Source: Viscum album (lineage: Eukaryota > Streptophyta > Magnoliopsida > Santalales > Viscaceae). From it: DNA of 64,000 nt. The notes beneath the pieces are model-generated. The model saw only the letters and a list, made by a program, of their open reading frames with translations, was not told the DNA's origin and made no database searches. Positions within the stretch are counted from its first letter, which is position 1, and every line of letters starts with the position of its first letter. The stretch is from positions 1,392,424,688 to 1,392,488,687 of the forward strand of contig OY728131.1 of the NCBI GenBank assembly GCA_963277665.1, in the 5' to 3' direction. The translations under genes and the position numbers were made by a program. Below are positions 24,261 through 36,740 of the stretch, piece by piece.

Positions 24261-24750
24261 AAAACTCACTGAAATGCCACCAACGGTCGCGGATTTTGAA
24301 ACATCCACGCCCGCCTATTTTATATCACGCCTATGCAAAACACCCCATTTCAAACTCAACGGAAGACTCAGATTTCAATTTCGAGACTTCATTCGAATTT
24401 TATTCGAAAACAGTGCCATTGATAAAAATCACTAAGTCATCATTTCAAAATGGAAATTTTTTCCCTGGGGGACATCTCTCACAGCAGGCCTGCGCCAGCA
24501 ATTTTTACACCCCACCTAGGGTAAAAGGCACACTCTGGATGCAACCATGCCCTCAGATTTCTGATCCAAGCTACTATTTAAGAGAAAACACAACTCTTCC
24601 ATGTCCATAGTATAAAAATACTTAATATTTTTATAAAATTAATTTCGGGCACACCGGGCCTCAGAATCTTGCTCCGTCTACACGCCTAGCTCTGGAATTA
24701 TACATAGGAATATGCCAAAGTCCGAAAGGGACAAAACCCGAGTCTCTACA

Positions 24751-24763
24751 TCCTCCCCACCTT
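24751..24763 (-). other. Polypurine tract of the - strand gypsy
   Basis: AAGGTGGGGAGGA on the - strand directly precedes the TGTAGAGAC start of the 3' LTR. This sets strand and boundary. Confidence 0.8.
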
Positions 24764-25476
24764 AGAAATTTTCATCCCTGAAAATCCATCAACACAATGA
24801 AAGCAATTGGACTCTCAACAGGGTCTCCCACACCAGCGAGTTCACCAACAAACACCCATGCTTGAACACATAAGTCTGAGGGACTTATCCACAACACCTC
24901 AACACTATCCCCTTTGGGCGGAACTGACTCACCTACACGGTTTTGATCATGTTACAAAAATGCATCTCGGTGGGGGAAGGATCCCTCTTCCTCACGCATT
25001 CGAAGCACACCGAACAATACCCACACAGGGTCTTACCAACTCCCTAAACAAAACTCAAGAAAGAAACGGAAAGGAAAGTGTACCGCTAAATATTTTCTAT
25101 CAAAACTACTGCAGAAAGTATAAAGGGCACAAGGCATACCCTTATCCATCCGCGGAGCCCCAGGTTCAATAGCCTCTAGGGCATGCAGCTATCCTTTCCC
25201 TCATCCTCCAGCTCCCAAAGCTTATCGTGGACCACCTGGGAGTGCTGGTGGTGGAATCTGATACCACCTACCACCTTCTACTACTGCACTAGCTCAATCA
25301 CCACATTTGTCGCCCTGCGGACCTCCAAACTCAAGACGTTGTCACTGCCAAGGCGACCTATCAGCCGGCTCCCTCTCAGTAGCTCGACGGGTCAGAAAAT
25401 CTCTAACAAGATGTCCCCAACCATCTCAAGTGTAACACCACCTCTCCTACGGCTGACCAAAACTATCATGCGATAC
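24764..25476 (-). mobile_element. Interior between gag remnant and polypurine tract
   Basis: About 700 bp of GC-medium sequence with no protease, reverse transcriptase, RNase H or integrase motifs on the - strand. An autonomous element would hold 3-4 kb of pol here, so pol is absent. Short frames are broken by stops. Confidence 0.55.
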
Positions 25477-26319
25477 CTATGAACCCTGAGCCTCATATCC
25501 CCCATCCTGGGGACACCTTATGAAACATTGGCCATGTCCAGACCCTTGCACCTGCTGCCAGCTACCAGTTCTCGATGTCTCAGCTGCCACGCTCCCAACA
25601 CTGAAGGGCTGAAACTGCTCAGCAAAAAATCTTTCCCCCACCAAGGCTCGCTCAAGAACTCCAGCATAGGTGGATAGACACAAGGAAACAACACTTTCAC
25701 GGATGTCCCTATGTAACCCCAACACGAATGTCTGATCCCTATAGAAAGGGTCTCGAACCATATCCAGGGAGTACCATGATAGGTCTGTAAACCTCACTAT
25801 GTACTCCGACATAGTCATGCCCTCCTGTCGAAGCTGCAGAAGCTCCTGGATCTACACTGACCTCAGGGTCACTGAATAGAACTCTTCCCTGAAGATCTCC
25901 TCAAACTCTTCCCACATGAGCATCTCCTCATCGTGGGACTGCATCACCAAACTCCACCATCTCCTGGACAAACCATGCATAAGGCTCGCCGCTAGTACCA
26001 CCATCTGATCTGGGGGTGTCCTCGCCTGGCGGAAAACTCGAGTGACTGCTTCGAGCCAGTCATCAGCTACTTGACGGTCTAGATCACCCTAGAACTGCAG
26101 AGGTCGCTGCCTCTAGAACTCATGAAGCGCACTCAGCCTGCACGCAACCTCATCCTACACTACCGGCACAACCAACTACTCGACAGGTGGTGGCACAACT
26201 GGCAGACCACCTGGAGGTGTAGCCTCAGAACCTAGGCCTTGGTCTACAGCCTCTACACTAGGTTGATTGTCACCACTATCTCTCTCCAGAACCCTCGCCG
26301 GCTGTCATCGTAGAGGCAT
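25477..26319 (-). pseudogene. gag: Gypsy gag pseudogene
   Basis: The capsid-type gag polyprotein packages element RNA into cytoplasmic particles. From the ATG at 26319 the frame reads M-P-L-R-stop, then carries further stops at CGA-, CAG- and TGG-like places. Recognisable gag blocks include DRQVADDWLEAVTRVF, HGLSRRWWSLV and WEEFEEIFREEFYS. The last open part (25818-25477) starts MTMSEYIVRFTDLSW and contains FVLGLHRDIRESV, typical of the Retrotrans_gag domain. No C-terminal zinc knuckle is clear. It lies about 310 bp after the primer site, as expected. Confidence 0.8.
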
Positions 26320-26632
26320 CCTAAAATACAATCAAGATGCTCCATAATCAAAGAGTATATCTAGAGAGCTGACTCAAGAAGAATAAGGGAAACCCAAAAA
26401 CCTAGTCCTATATGATGCATGTACTGTTATGTCCCTTATACTAGTGTCCAAATGTCCCGAGTCGAAATGAAGGTTATCATAGTCCTAGTGAATGGATACG
26501 TCATTTGTTTCACCAACACTGAAGTCCTTAGCCTGAAAGCCGAACTCAAAACATATTGACAATGATGTTATGCAACCCAAACCAAACTCACAGCTAAACC
26601 ATCTACACTCTTAGATCCCAAAGGAGGAACCT

Positions 26633-26644
26633 CTTCTGATACCA
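26633..26644 (-). other. Primer binding site of the - strand gypsy
   Basis: The - strand reads GATTGGTATCAGAAGAGG right after the LTR end TCATGACA, giving TGGTATCAGAAG as the tRNA-Met type site. Confidence 0.8.
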
Positions 26645-26647
26645 ATC

Positions 26648-26872
26648 TGTCATGACCCGACCCAACGGGACTCGAGTCGTGACTCTCCAAGCCTTCTTCT
26701 AATAGTCCAGGGGCTAGCGACCAGTGTCGAGTAGTCTATCACACACATGGGAGGCATTATCTTAAGTTACATGTACACACACACCCATATACACCTCTAA
26801 GAAACAGTGTAGAGATATATATAAAAACTGGAAAGAAATTCATGCATACATCTAACTCAAATAGCAGCCAAT
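26648..26872 (-). repeat. Truncated 5' LTR of the - strand gypsy
   Basis: It matches 21081-21305 (the U5 end of the LTR) almost throughout, then similarity stops abruptly after CTCAAATAG near 26872. The remaining 3.4 kb of this LTR is missing, either deleted or displaced by a rearrangement. Confidence 0.8.
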
Positions 26873-29569
26873 TAATTTAACTAGGTACCTCCAATTGAAA
26901 TAAAAATATAGGTCTGAGCACATAAGCACTCAATAGGCCACCACAACCTCTTGAACATATGAAGTATGTTTTAAAAGTTAATTCGTTAATTATGGTTTGA
27001 AAATAAACTAGAAAGTAGGATTTTCACATATATCTCATGATAAACTAAACATATCTATAATCACTTTTCAAAACATTTCTCTTTGTTTTCTAACATAAAA
27101 CTTACCTTTTTTGAAAAAAAATTCATCAAAAAAAGCAATTTAAAACCCACAAGCCCATTTACATTTCTAAAAAAAATTGTCCATTTGTTTTATATAAATT
27201 AGAATAGTCACTTTAAAACATTTAATCAACTAAAAACATCTTTAAACTAAAACACCCATTTTGAAAATCACTTCAAAGCACCGAAACAGGAGACTTTAAT
27301 TTCAGAACATGTTTTCCAATGTAACTAAAAATTAATTTTCCAAATAAAATGATCCAACACACATGAATCAATCATAATAAAGAATAAACCACATATATCA
27401 TAAGGATTATATTAGTATAACCAAAAACTATTAAATAACAATGAAATCATGGAAAATTATACAACCAAGCACTAGATGAAACTCCCATAAAAAACTCACC
27501 AAGAAATCAAATGTGTCATGGGCTCAACTTATGTTCCCAAAAGTGATATGCATCAAACTGTATAAGGGTATAACCACCAGGAACCAGCTACTATCTTTCT
27601 CTTAAGTCTACTATCCAGTCATCCAATTATCCCACACAAGCATTATAGCAATGTCCAACACCCACCTACCCAATTTAACTATAATAAATAGAGGTAAACT
27701 AGTGGAATGTGAACTAACTAGATGAATAAGATATATAATCCACTTAGTAAATAGTCTCCTATGACCAATAAAGGAAGTGAGGTATAGTGAAAACAAGTTG
27801 ATTCTAACCCATAAAGTATAACAAAATCTATCCTCATCCCAACACCCAGTGATAAAAATCCACACATACAAGTTTTGTCGTGGTATAAACAAGCATATTC
27901 CCACACATGGGTAGAAACAAAGAATCACATAGTGATAGGGAACCCAAAAAAGTGGTAACAATTAAGGGGAGATCAAGGGGTATCATTCACTAACAACATT
28001 TTAAAAAAAAGTTAAATCTGAACCTTTACCGCCAAAATATGGCTTATAGTGCCAAGACCTCCCACATTTCAGTAACTTTATTACAAAATATCATTTGGAA
28101 AATAATAGAAATTATAAATACATTAAAAAATTAAAATAAACCATTAAAACAAAGTTATTTCTCTTTAAAAATCTAATCAAGGTCATAGGCCAACCATTTC
28201 CATAAGACCATTATAAAAAATCATCAAGGAACTTTCACCAGGGGAAAAAACACACACATTTGAAATAATCATTTTAAATTCATTAAATAACCCCTTTTGA
28301 AGCACCTTGAATTCAACACCTCACTTAAAAACTAAATTCCCATTTAAACATTTTTTCATTCTCTGAAAACCAAAACTGGGTAAAAATTCAATACACAACA
28401 TGTAAACCATTCCAAAAATCCATACAGGTATTTCACAAAATCTTAAAACCTTTAAAAATCCATTTCAAATATTAAAACTTGGAATTCCAATGAAAATAAA
28501 CACCTACATAAAAACATGTCTCCCTTAATGATTTTCACTTTGATCCACCTATTTTTGCTTAAATGCATATGCATATTCACATTTATAGAATCATAGTTAG
28601 CTCTAATATTCATATTCACATTACCATAATTTAATATGTATGAGTGGGTACTTATATATATGCTTATAATTTCATATACAGGTAATCCATCTTTAAAGAA
28701 TTATAAGACATTCTGAGAAGAAAATAGGAAAATAAAAAACACAAAATAAAAAATTAAAATGAAGAAAAAAATGGAAGAAGATAACCAACCATAAAAGGTG
28801 ATGAGGGAGTTTAAATGATTTTAATAGCTTATTATTTGGTGTTTGATGCCAAAAAAGGCAAGAAAACGGCCCAGAAGGCCCACCGCACACCCTAATAATG
28901 AAAGAAATTTGGAAACACAAGTTAACCCTTTTACCTAGGGTATGATTTAATGAATGGGGATATTATGATAATATAATATTACTAAAATAGAAATAGGAGG
29001 GTGTAGAGGACTTTCATTGGAATATCAACCATGGAAATCCAAGAATCCTGGTGAAATTTCCGAAAGATAGGGAGCTAACTGGAGGTGGGCATGTGCTGCC
29101 AAGGTTAGAGGGGTATGTGGAATAATTTTACATATAAGATATTATGGGGGATAAAATAAATATGAAGTTTTGAAAAAGAAAAAAAATGAAAATAAATAAA
29201 ATAACTCAAACTGGTAAAACCACACAGTGAGGCCACATAGTTTGTATAACCATGCACAATCCATGATCTAGAATCTACATATCCAAAAAACCACACAACA
29301 CAATTTCCCCTATTTGATACATGATTGTAAAAAAACATGATCTAACCATTCCAAGAAGCACTATTCTGTTGACACACCCCCCCATGAATGGTTGGTTCAC
29401 GTTTACTCCTAATCATTCACAAACCATGTACAACACCTTATCCCATTAAATTTTTAAAATTATGGATTGAAACTATTGGGAACCCAAAATGGATCAAAAT
29501 TAAATAAATAAATTTATTTATTTATACCACTCTGACATGATGTGTGTCAAACTTTAAGTATATTTTACT
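26873..29569. other. AT-rich decayed DNA, probably old transposon
   Basis: No named coding block. Around 29035-29100 there is a more complex stretch (GAAATTTCCGAAAGATAGGGAGC) of the kind seen in LTRs. Near 29533 the - strand reads TGTCAGAGTGGTATAAA, a weak primer-site resemblance. The frames at 27611-27961 and 28693-28920 are low in complexity and match nothing I know. Confidence 0.4.
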
Positions 29570-30968
29570 AGATTAAAAATTTAGTGGTGTTCTAAATTAC
29601 ATTGTAAAATGGAAGAGATAGTATTTAAATGTAATTTAAAATTAATATTAACATAATAAAAAGTAACTCATTACATATATAAATCGTTAATGTTAAATGA
29701 ATATTAATATAGTATTTGTAGTAGTATTTAAAATATATTTCTTGAATATTTATTATTATTATTGATTGTTAATTTTTTAGTTATTTCATTATAATTACTT
29801 CTTATTGTGTGTTATGATGTTTTATCGACCTCTATCATATGTACCTGATTTTATATGTTAATATCTTTATTATTTTTCTTATATAGTAATTTTTTTACTT
29901 ACTTTATTACGTGTATGATTTTATGTTTATTTTTTATCAATGTTTATTTGATACTATATATACATGGGTTATAATGGATCAAGGTTTTGACATGGGTAAC
30001 TGTTTTGTGTGTTAACTTATCAAGGTATACCATGTACAAATTTCCCTAGGAAGGGATGGATTAGGGTTATGTCATGTTTTAATCTCTGATGGATTGAGGT
30101 AGTATCATGATTTGTTGATGTGATGATGTGGTAAAATAGTGTATGTTAGAATGGATGACATGGGTTGAGATTTGGACTAGTGTAATGATCCTTGGATGGT
30201 TGTCATAGGTTGGGAACTGGGATTTCGTGATGTTTTTGGATTTTTGATAGAGGTTGAGAGATGGGATTTCATAACTTTTCTATTTTTAAGGTGATAGTAA
30301 GTTCTGGTATTATATTTACTTTTGACTTTTTTGTACCCTATTCATATTTCAATATTTTCCTTGTTTAGTGGATTTCAATCATGTCTATCTTGGAACATAT
30401 GTTTCATGGGATATAGAACTGCTTATAAATATGATAATAATGAGTGCTCCCAATTTCTCATGATTCTGTAGTTTTTCTTGAGTTTTTTAGGATTTCTTAG
30501 GAGAGAATGGGTATGCTACTATTTGATTAGCTGGAGTGGGGATTTAGAACTCATCCTTTCATTTTCTAGGGATTTATAATTATATAAAAAATTTATATTT
30601 GGTATTGGGTAATGTTATCTTATTCATTTATATATATATAGTTGATTGGTGGATTAGTTATATTTTCTAGGTAACAATTTGGGTTATTCATCTCATACCT
30701 ATTATAAAAACCCTCGATGTTAGTTTCCAATTCATGTACTATTGGAGGTGGTCTTCATGAGCCACTCTCATCCCCACGATTGAACCAAGAGGAGTTTCCA
30801 TGGGGGATTCATAAGAAAGTGATATCAATGATTTTTCTAGAGAGATTGGGTGCAATATGGAGTTACGTATAAGTGTTACATGCATTGGTTTGGTAGGGAA
30901 ATGGGTTAATTTAACATAACCAAGGAGGAAGGCAGGGGCTGGAAATAAAATTAAGATTTATGGAACCT
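29570..30968 (+). repeat. Partial copy (A) of the large repeat found at 49.8-60.6 kb
   Basis: It aligns in order with 51290-52660 and 56080-57445. Examples are 'GTATTTAAATGTAATTTAAAATTAATAT', 'TATATACATGGGTTATAATGGAT', 'GGTTGGGAACTGGGATTTC', 'ACCCTCGATGTTAGTTTCC' and 'TTTGGTAGGGAAATGGGTTAATTTAACATAACCA'. It carries a primer-site-like GTGATATCAATG near 30820, parallel to GTGGTATCAAAT near 57312. Both ends stop within the unit, so it is a fragment. No coding was recognised. Confidence 0.75.
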
Positions 30969-32626
30969 TGTGAATTGAAAAGAAAAATTGAGATGTGTGT
31001 TATCACTTTGAGGGAGTGGGTGTGAATTAGTGATCTCTTCTTTTTATATTTTTTTCTTCTTAAATAAACTTTTCCTCCTGAGTAAATACTTTGCTGATAA
31101 TATTCACACAAGTTTCACTAATTAGTAATAGTATCTACTCCTTTCCATGGTTTGGAAATAATCAAATACCACACAATTCACAAAAAAAATAATTTTATGT
31201 GTTTTACAAAATTCTCGGAAGATTCTTACACCTCTGTAGCACTAAAATTGTACAACTGTGCATCTTCTCTCCATAGAAATAAGATGTAACAAATATTTTT
31301 TTTAAACATTAAGAAACCATCCCAAAAAAAGTTCAATATCTTTTTGTTGTTATTATTTTAATTATTCACACATTCACTTATTACAAATAAATCTTCTTAA
31401 ATTTCTTTCCCGGTGGTAGAACATAACATCCATCTTGGAACTATGTATAAAAATTATCTCTTTTCATAGTTTTTTTTGGGTTCTTTGTATGAGAATCTAT
31501 ATAAAATAATAAGTCTAGTGCCATATGAAAACTCGTAAATATTTCTTACACTCTATTTATCTATTCACTTATGCACATAGTCTATCTAATCCATGTAATA
31601 TGAAACTATTTCTAGTAGCATCTTTTTGGTGCCTCATATCACTACACCATTGTCTGATTGAAAATTCTTCTTTAGCCAAGATATTCCTTGCTTTAAAATT
31701 TTATTATTCAACCTTTGGATTTCAAATATTCATCTCATATCTCTATTTGAAACTATTCCTATAATACTTTAACTTTTACATGTGGGAAAATTACACCCAC
31801 GGAGAGTGTATAAATGCTATCTTTATATAAAAATTCATGAATAAGTGTAGTTGAGAACTCCATTTGAAAACATAAATTTTGAATCTACCACTCAAAAAAT
31901 ACACTTGGTTGTTTCTCATGGTTTCTAGAGTATTCATGAATCTTATCATAAAATCAAGAATCTAAAAACCTTCAAAATACTTCATTCAAACTCATAAATA
32001 ATAAAAAAATCTTTGTATAATGATATTAAGAACATTTAAAGATCATTTTTCATTTCAAAACTTGATATATTAATAAAATATTTGTAAAAACTTCTCAACC
32101 AGTAAATCATTATACAAATTAATTTTTAGGTAAAGAATTTTAACAATTATTCTATCTTTTTTGAATATATCATATTATTACTCTATAAACTTCATAGAAT
32201 ATTCTAAGAAGACATAATCTATATATTACCATAATCTTATGACATGCATCGTAACTCCCTATTTGTTACATTCATATTCCAAACTCTATCAGATGATCTT
32301 CATACAAAACATCAATATGATGACTTCAACCAAAGACAACTATCGATGACTCAAAGAATTATGTCAAATATTCAGTTCATATTATGGAATATTTCTAATT
32401 TTATTGTGAGATATTGTTTTAATTTCATCATATGATTAGAATATTTCTGATTTTGGCATCATCTAGTTGGGACTTCATTTGATGAAATTCTTCAGCATCT
32501 TCCTTTGTAATTCAAAAACATCTATCTAATAAAAAAACGTCTCATATTTCAAACACAAACCTCATATCATCAAATGTACCATTTCATGGAATATGGAAAA
32601 TATATATTACTCTTACATGGAATTCT
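30969..32626. other. AT-rich decayed DNA
   Basis: No named domain on either strand. Text such as CCCGGTGGTAGAACATAACATCC near 31410 is more complex than its surroundings. The frame at 31525-31764 is hydrophobic and low in complexity and is not accepted as a gene. Confidence 0.35.
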
Positions 32627-32804
32627 TGTAACGACCCACACTATTATGGAAAAATGACCTTTTGATTCAATTAAGTGTATTATTAAGTAAAATGGTCATA
32701 GGAAACACATGCACGAATTTTTTATTATATCCAATTGGATTTAAATGACCATTAAGTATCAAAAATATTGATAATATAGTTTTTGAATAGTGATTACATG
32801 ACTT

Positions 32805-32814
32805 GTATAAATAT
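32805..32814 (+). promoter_or_regulatory. TATA box in the gypsy LTR
   Basis: TATAAATATA is in the context GACTTGTATAAATATAAGG, about 180 bp into the LTR. Its spacing puts a start of transcription near 32835-32845, just before the small frame at 32852. A second TATA-like site lies near 34043, so the true promoter is not certain. Confidence 0.4.
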
Positions 32815-32851
32815 AAGGTCCTAACAAATCCAATTATCACTGACAAAGGAA

Positions 32852-33157
32852 GTGATGGCCTCAACCAGTAGGATTGTACCCTATAAATCCCATTTATCAA
32901 AGCTTCTGAGGGAGATAGAATTTTTGGGCTTTTCCCTAGACCAATACCAAGCTGAGATCCAACAACTTAAGCATGAGAGAAATTGTTTAAGGAAGAAGTT
33001 CAGGCTCATTGAGTTCAGGACCCAACCCATGTTCAACGAACGAACCTATGAAAGCTCCACAATTTCACACCTTACTCTTATGGTGTATACTGGTGTATTA
33101 AAGGGATATTTACCAATACCATATAAATATGAGTATGTAACTTATTTTTTTATATAA
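32852..33157 (+). CDS. Small open reading frame inside the LTR, possible coiled coil
   Basis: It would give 101 residues, or 100 from the second Met at 32855 (GTGATGGCCTCAACC). The first 70 residues have mixed composition, including LSKLLREIEFLGFSL and AEIQQLKHERNCLRKKF. Leucines and charged residues alternate here in a way that suits a coiled coil. The last 30 residues are AT-driven. The DNA at 32850-33060 is clearly richer in G+C than the rest of the LTR, so it may be a captured or selected fragment. It lies 40 bp after a TATA box. I recognise no family. A chance frame is possible. Confidence 0.35.
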   Translation: MMASTSRIVPYKSHLSKLLREIEFLGFSLDQYQAEIQQLKHERNCLRKKFRLIEFRTQPMFNERTYESSTISHLTLMVYTGVLKGYLPIPYKYEYVTYFFI

Positions 33158-35286
33158 TAATGAATATATTTTAATTTAATTATTTTTACTTTTTAAATGA
33201 TTTTTATTTTGATACAATAAAGCACAAATTGTATTTTTGGTTAATAATCAAATTCAATTAATGAATTTATAAATTAATGGATTTATGAAATAAATAATAT
33301 TTTAAAAAAAATATTATTATTAAATAATTTTCATTAAATATAAATGAATATATAATTTTTTTAAAGTTAAAAGTAATTTTTATAGGGGTTCAAAAAATGT
33401 TATTTGTCAAAAACCCATCATTTTCAATAAATGTTGATTTTTATTTGAAAATTAAATATTCATATATTTATAAAGTTATTTATATAAAATTAATTTTGTT
33501 TATGGGACCATGATTTAAAAATTATCCATTGGGTAATTTTTCATAATTTTCTAAGCCAGTTGAATTTTTAGGTATAAATTAAATACTGTATAAAAATACA
33601 TTGTGTTTTATGACATCACAATGACCCAAAGGGATGTAATAGATAATATAAATGGGGTCCACAATGAAATATATGTTTTTCCTTTAAATTAATTTTATTT
33701 TAAGTTTATTTGATTTATTTTTTAAATCTATTATGAATCCTCCAAGACTTATAATATATTTTATGATTTTAAAATCATTTCTTTAAGAGGTTGGCTCACC
33801 ACCACATAAGCAAGGGAAATATTTTAATAATATCTTTTTTGGCCTTATAAAATAATTTAAACCGCTCCCCTTTGGTAGAAACCATGGGTAAAAATCATGG
33901 TATTGTTTTTGATCTTGAATATTTTATTATATATAGTCCAAAACCTAAATAATAAATAAATCCCCCTCCTTTTCTATAATAACCCATCCAAGATCCCATT
34001 TATCATTACTAGAACTCTTTATAGCATGACCACACTCTTACCTATAATATATATAATCCACAAAAGGCTCCCCAAGCTCTCCATAATCCTATTTTCAAGC
34101 ATTTGGAGTCACACACTCAAGTAAGGGATTTTTCCTTTCGCCTCTTTATCCAACTTTCTTCATCATGTTATGCCCTTTTATTTTCAATTACTAATAAAGT
34201 TTTATGTTTTCACACTACACCCATATTATCCTTATGATTTATAAATGATTATATACTCTTTTATCTCTAATTATTCTCTCTCATTACACCTGTTACAATG
34301 TAGATATTTCATAAGAGTTATTTCCTTTCTCTTCTCTCTTCATGTATCTTTATTATATGACACCTTATATTTCCAATATCATTTATTGGGACATGTATTT
34401 CCATGTCCCTATTACATTAAATTTCTTATATAAATTATAATATACCCATTTCTTTCTCATAAACCAATTTTTTTTAATTTTTATTTGATTTTGTTATGCT
34501 TACAAAATTGCATAGCGATTTTCCATGCCAAAATAAATTTTTAATAAATACCATACCCAATTTTTTATCAAGGGTATTCGCCTTTTTGAAAATATAATTA
34601 TTTATTATGTATTTATATTTATTTATTCTACATTTCAATTATCAGGGAATAAATTATAATGATGAATGAATCTAGGTTGTATGATCTATGTGGCACACTT
34701 AAGCTTGAAAATGAAATGATTATGAAGGGTGTTCCCTCATAGCACTCCAATGCATTGGGTAATGTTTTTAATCATGATATGTCATGTGAAATGGTCTTGG
34801 TGGATATCCTTTACTCATTCTCCTCCATCTTCAATGATCCTTGACTCATGCTCCTCCATGTTCAATGATCATTGACTCATTCTTATGTCATGTTGTATGT
34901 TGTTTATAAATTTCCCAATTTATGTTTATCATGTTGTATCATTATTTATTTTTTATGTTCCTTTTATGATACATTGATATGCCTATTTTAAAACATTTAT
35001 TATCTTCTTTATGTTATTACTTGTTTATTCTTTTATTTTGATTTATAGATCACCACTTTATTATGTTATTTCCTAGGTTATCCCATGATGTTTTATGTTC
35101 ATTGGGATTTAATGATCATGTCTAGGAGGTTTTCAATAATGTTTTACCACCCAATATTATAAGTAGTTATGTAGTGTACATAATTCCCAAATACACTAGA
35201 ACTATCAATATTTTGGGTTGTATTAAGTGCAACTTTATGTAATAAATCAAGTATGAATGTGTAATAAAAAGCAAGGTTAATGTAGT

Positions 35287-35298
35287 TGGTATCAGAGG
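35287..35298 (+). other. Primer binding site of the gag-pol gypsy
   Basis: TGGTATCAGAGG matches the tRNA-Met site TGGTATCAGAGC in 11 of 12 bases. Confidence 0.85.
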
Positions 35299-36183
35299 AA
35301 GGGTTTAGTTATTTTTTGGGATTATGATTATAAAACTATAGAGAAATCCTTAAGGATAATACTAAGTATAAGAAAACTTCACAAGATTTTGGTTACTATA
35401 TAGTAAGTTGTTTATCAATAAAATATATCCATGTCAAGATACTACAAGTAGATATGATTCTAAAACAGATATACCTAGGAGTAACAACTCTGACAAAATG
35501 TTTTGGGCCTGACTTGAGGTAATATGGTACACGAAAATGTGCCTTAAAACACACCTAGTTTGGCACTCCTATGGGGTATACTTTGGAAAATCTATATGAT
35601 CATTAAAACCCATTATTAAGGGGAAAAATAAAATTTCCATAAGAATATATGTTAGGAAATAAATCATGGATAACTTAGATTAAAGCCAATAAATTCCTAA
35701 GTTAAGGGAATAAATATAATTTATAATTTATCCCTTTATTATCATTGGGTTCCCCTTTATGTGTTTAATAATTTAAAATACCCCTCCCTAATTTTACTTT
35801 TTATTCTATCCAATGCATGGAAATAGGAGGAATTTTGTTAAAAACTGATGTAAAGGGAAGTGTGGTGATTTCCCAAATGATATGCCCAATTAGATGGGAG
35901 TAGTGATCAAAAACTTTTTCATAAAACTCTCTTAGAAAACACAGGTTCAAAATAGAAACCTAGATCAAGAGGATTTCCCAATCCCCCCTAATAGATAATA
36001 ACCTGCAATTGAGAACATCAGGGAAAAAGGTCTCATGTTTTCAATGGATCATCTGGTCACTTAATTGTGGAACAATGGATCAACTCCATTTAGAATATCT
36101 TCTCCATACTTAAATGTTAAAAACAATATAAGGTTCATCTTTATATCCATCATATAGATAAATAAGTTGATTAGTGTTACTCA
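35299..36183 (+). mobile_element. Leader of the gag-pol gypsy
   Basis: Untranslated AT-rich region. 35425-35585 aligns with 6880-7060 of the first element, sharing GGTATACTTTGG/GGGATATTTATAGG-like text after CTCCTATGGG/CTCTCATGGG. This links the two elements as relatives. The rest shows no feature. Confidence 0.6.
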
Positions 36184-36740
36184 TTGATCGGTAATATAAA
36201 TCCTAAGGAAGTGATTGATGTGATGGATTTGAAGGAATTGAGGAAAATGTTTTTTGAAAAACATTTTCCTCGCACCCTATGGCTTAAAATAGATAGGGAT
36301 TTCCTTACACTCAAAAAAAAGATGAAAAATATATCAGGGAGTAAGAAGAAATCTTTACAGTACTTGCACGATAGACCTTTGTTTTTTTCATTACTCTCAA
36401 ATACAAGGTTGACCACTTATCTAGTGGGATAAAACCCAGTCTAAAAAATATCTGTAGATTTGTGACTTTGATACCTATGAATAAATTATATTATGTTCCC
36501 TCAAAGTCAAGATGGACATCGGTGAATCTCAAGGGTATCATGTGGATAAGAAGCAGAAAGTGGAGATCAATTATAGTGATATAACAGATAGATCTAACAG
36601 TGCTAAGAAATTTCAACATCCCACTTCCAAAGGTGTGTGAAGAAGCACTTTGGAAATTTATTAAAGGGAATAAGGAAATTATTTATGTGTGGGAAGGATG
36701 GTCACCTAGCTAAAAAATTCCAAAAGTAGAAACCTTTTTT
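36184..36740 (+). pseudogene. gag: Gypsy gag pseudogene
   Basis: The open part 36184-36432 contains LRKMFFEKHFPRTLW and DFLTLKKKMKNISGSKKKSL, matching the gag core 'F...YFP......FL.L.QG..SV..Y'. Further on, at 36676-36720, a frame reads LFMCGKDGHLAKKF, a CCHC zinc knuckle in which the first and last Cys are lost. Frames change and stops occur between these blocks, so no product is made. In an active element gag binds genomic RNA through the knuckle. Confidence 0.7.

Larger units (their letters stand above)
21081..24750 (-). repeat. 3' LTR of a - strand gypsy element (3.67 kb)
   Basis: Read on the - strand, it starts TGTAGAGACTCGGGTTTTG just after a polypurine tract and ends ...CCGGGTCATGACA. 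Its last 225 bp (21081-21305) match the partial LTR at 26648-26872, including 'GATATATATAAAAACTGG'. It is much richer in G+C than its flanks. U3 would run 24750 to about 24230, and the remaining 3.1 kb would be R-U5. The many short frames inside it (for example 22503-22966 and 23199-24031) are unlike known proteins and are treated as chance. Confidence 0.85.
32627..35284 (+). repeat. 5' LTR of the gag-pol gypsy element
   Basis: It starts TGTAACGACCCACAC, a frequent gypsy LTR opening, and ends just before the primer site at 35287. Length is about 2.66 kb. The right end is decayed (no clean CA), so the end is good only to a few bases. The element's 3' LTR is not in the window. It contains a TATA box and a small open frame near its left end, and a further TATAATATATATAA-like stretch near 34043. 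Confidence 0.65.

Noticed and set aside
29520..29545. Primer-site-like TGTCAGAGTGGTATAAA on the - strand
   Set aside because: The match stops after TGGTAT and the adjoining DNA on the right belongs to the + strand repeat fragment A, so no element could be defined.
36177..36416. Minus-strand frame over gag
   Set aside because: Mirror of the gag frame, which matches the family. The reverse reading matches nothing.
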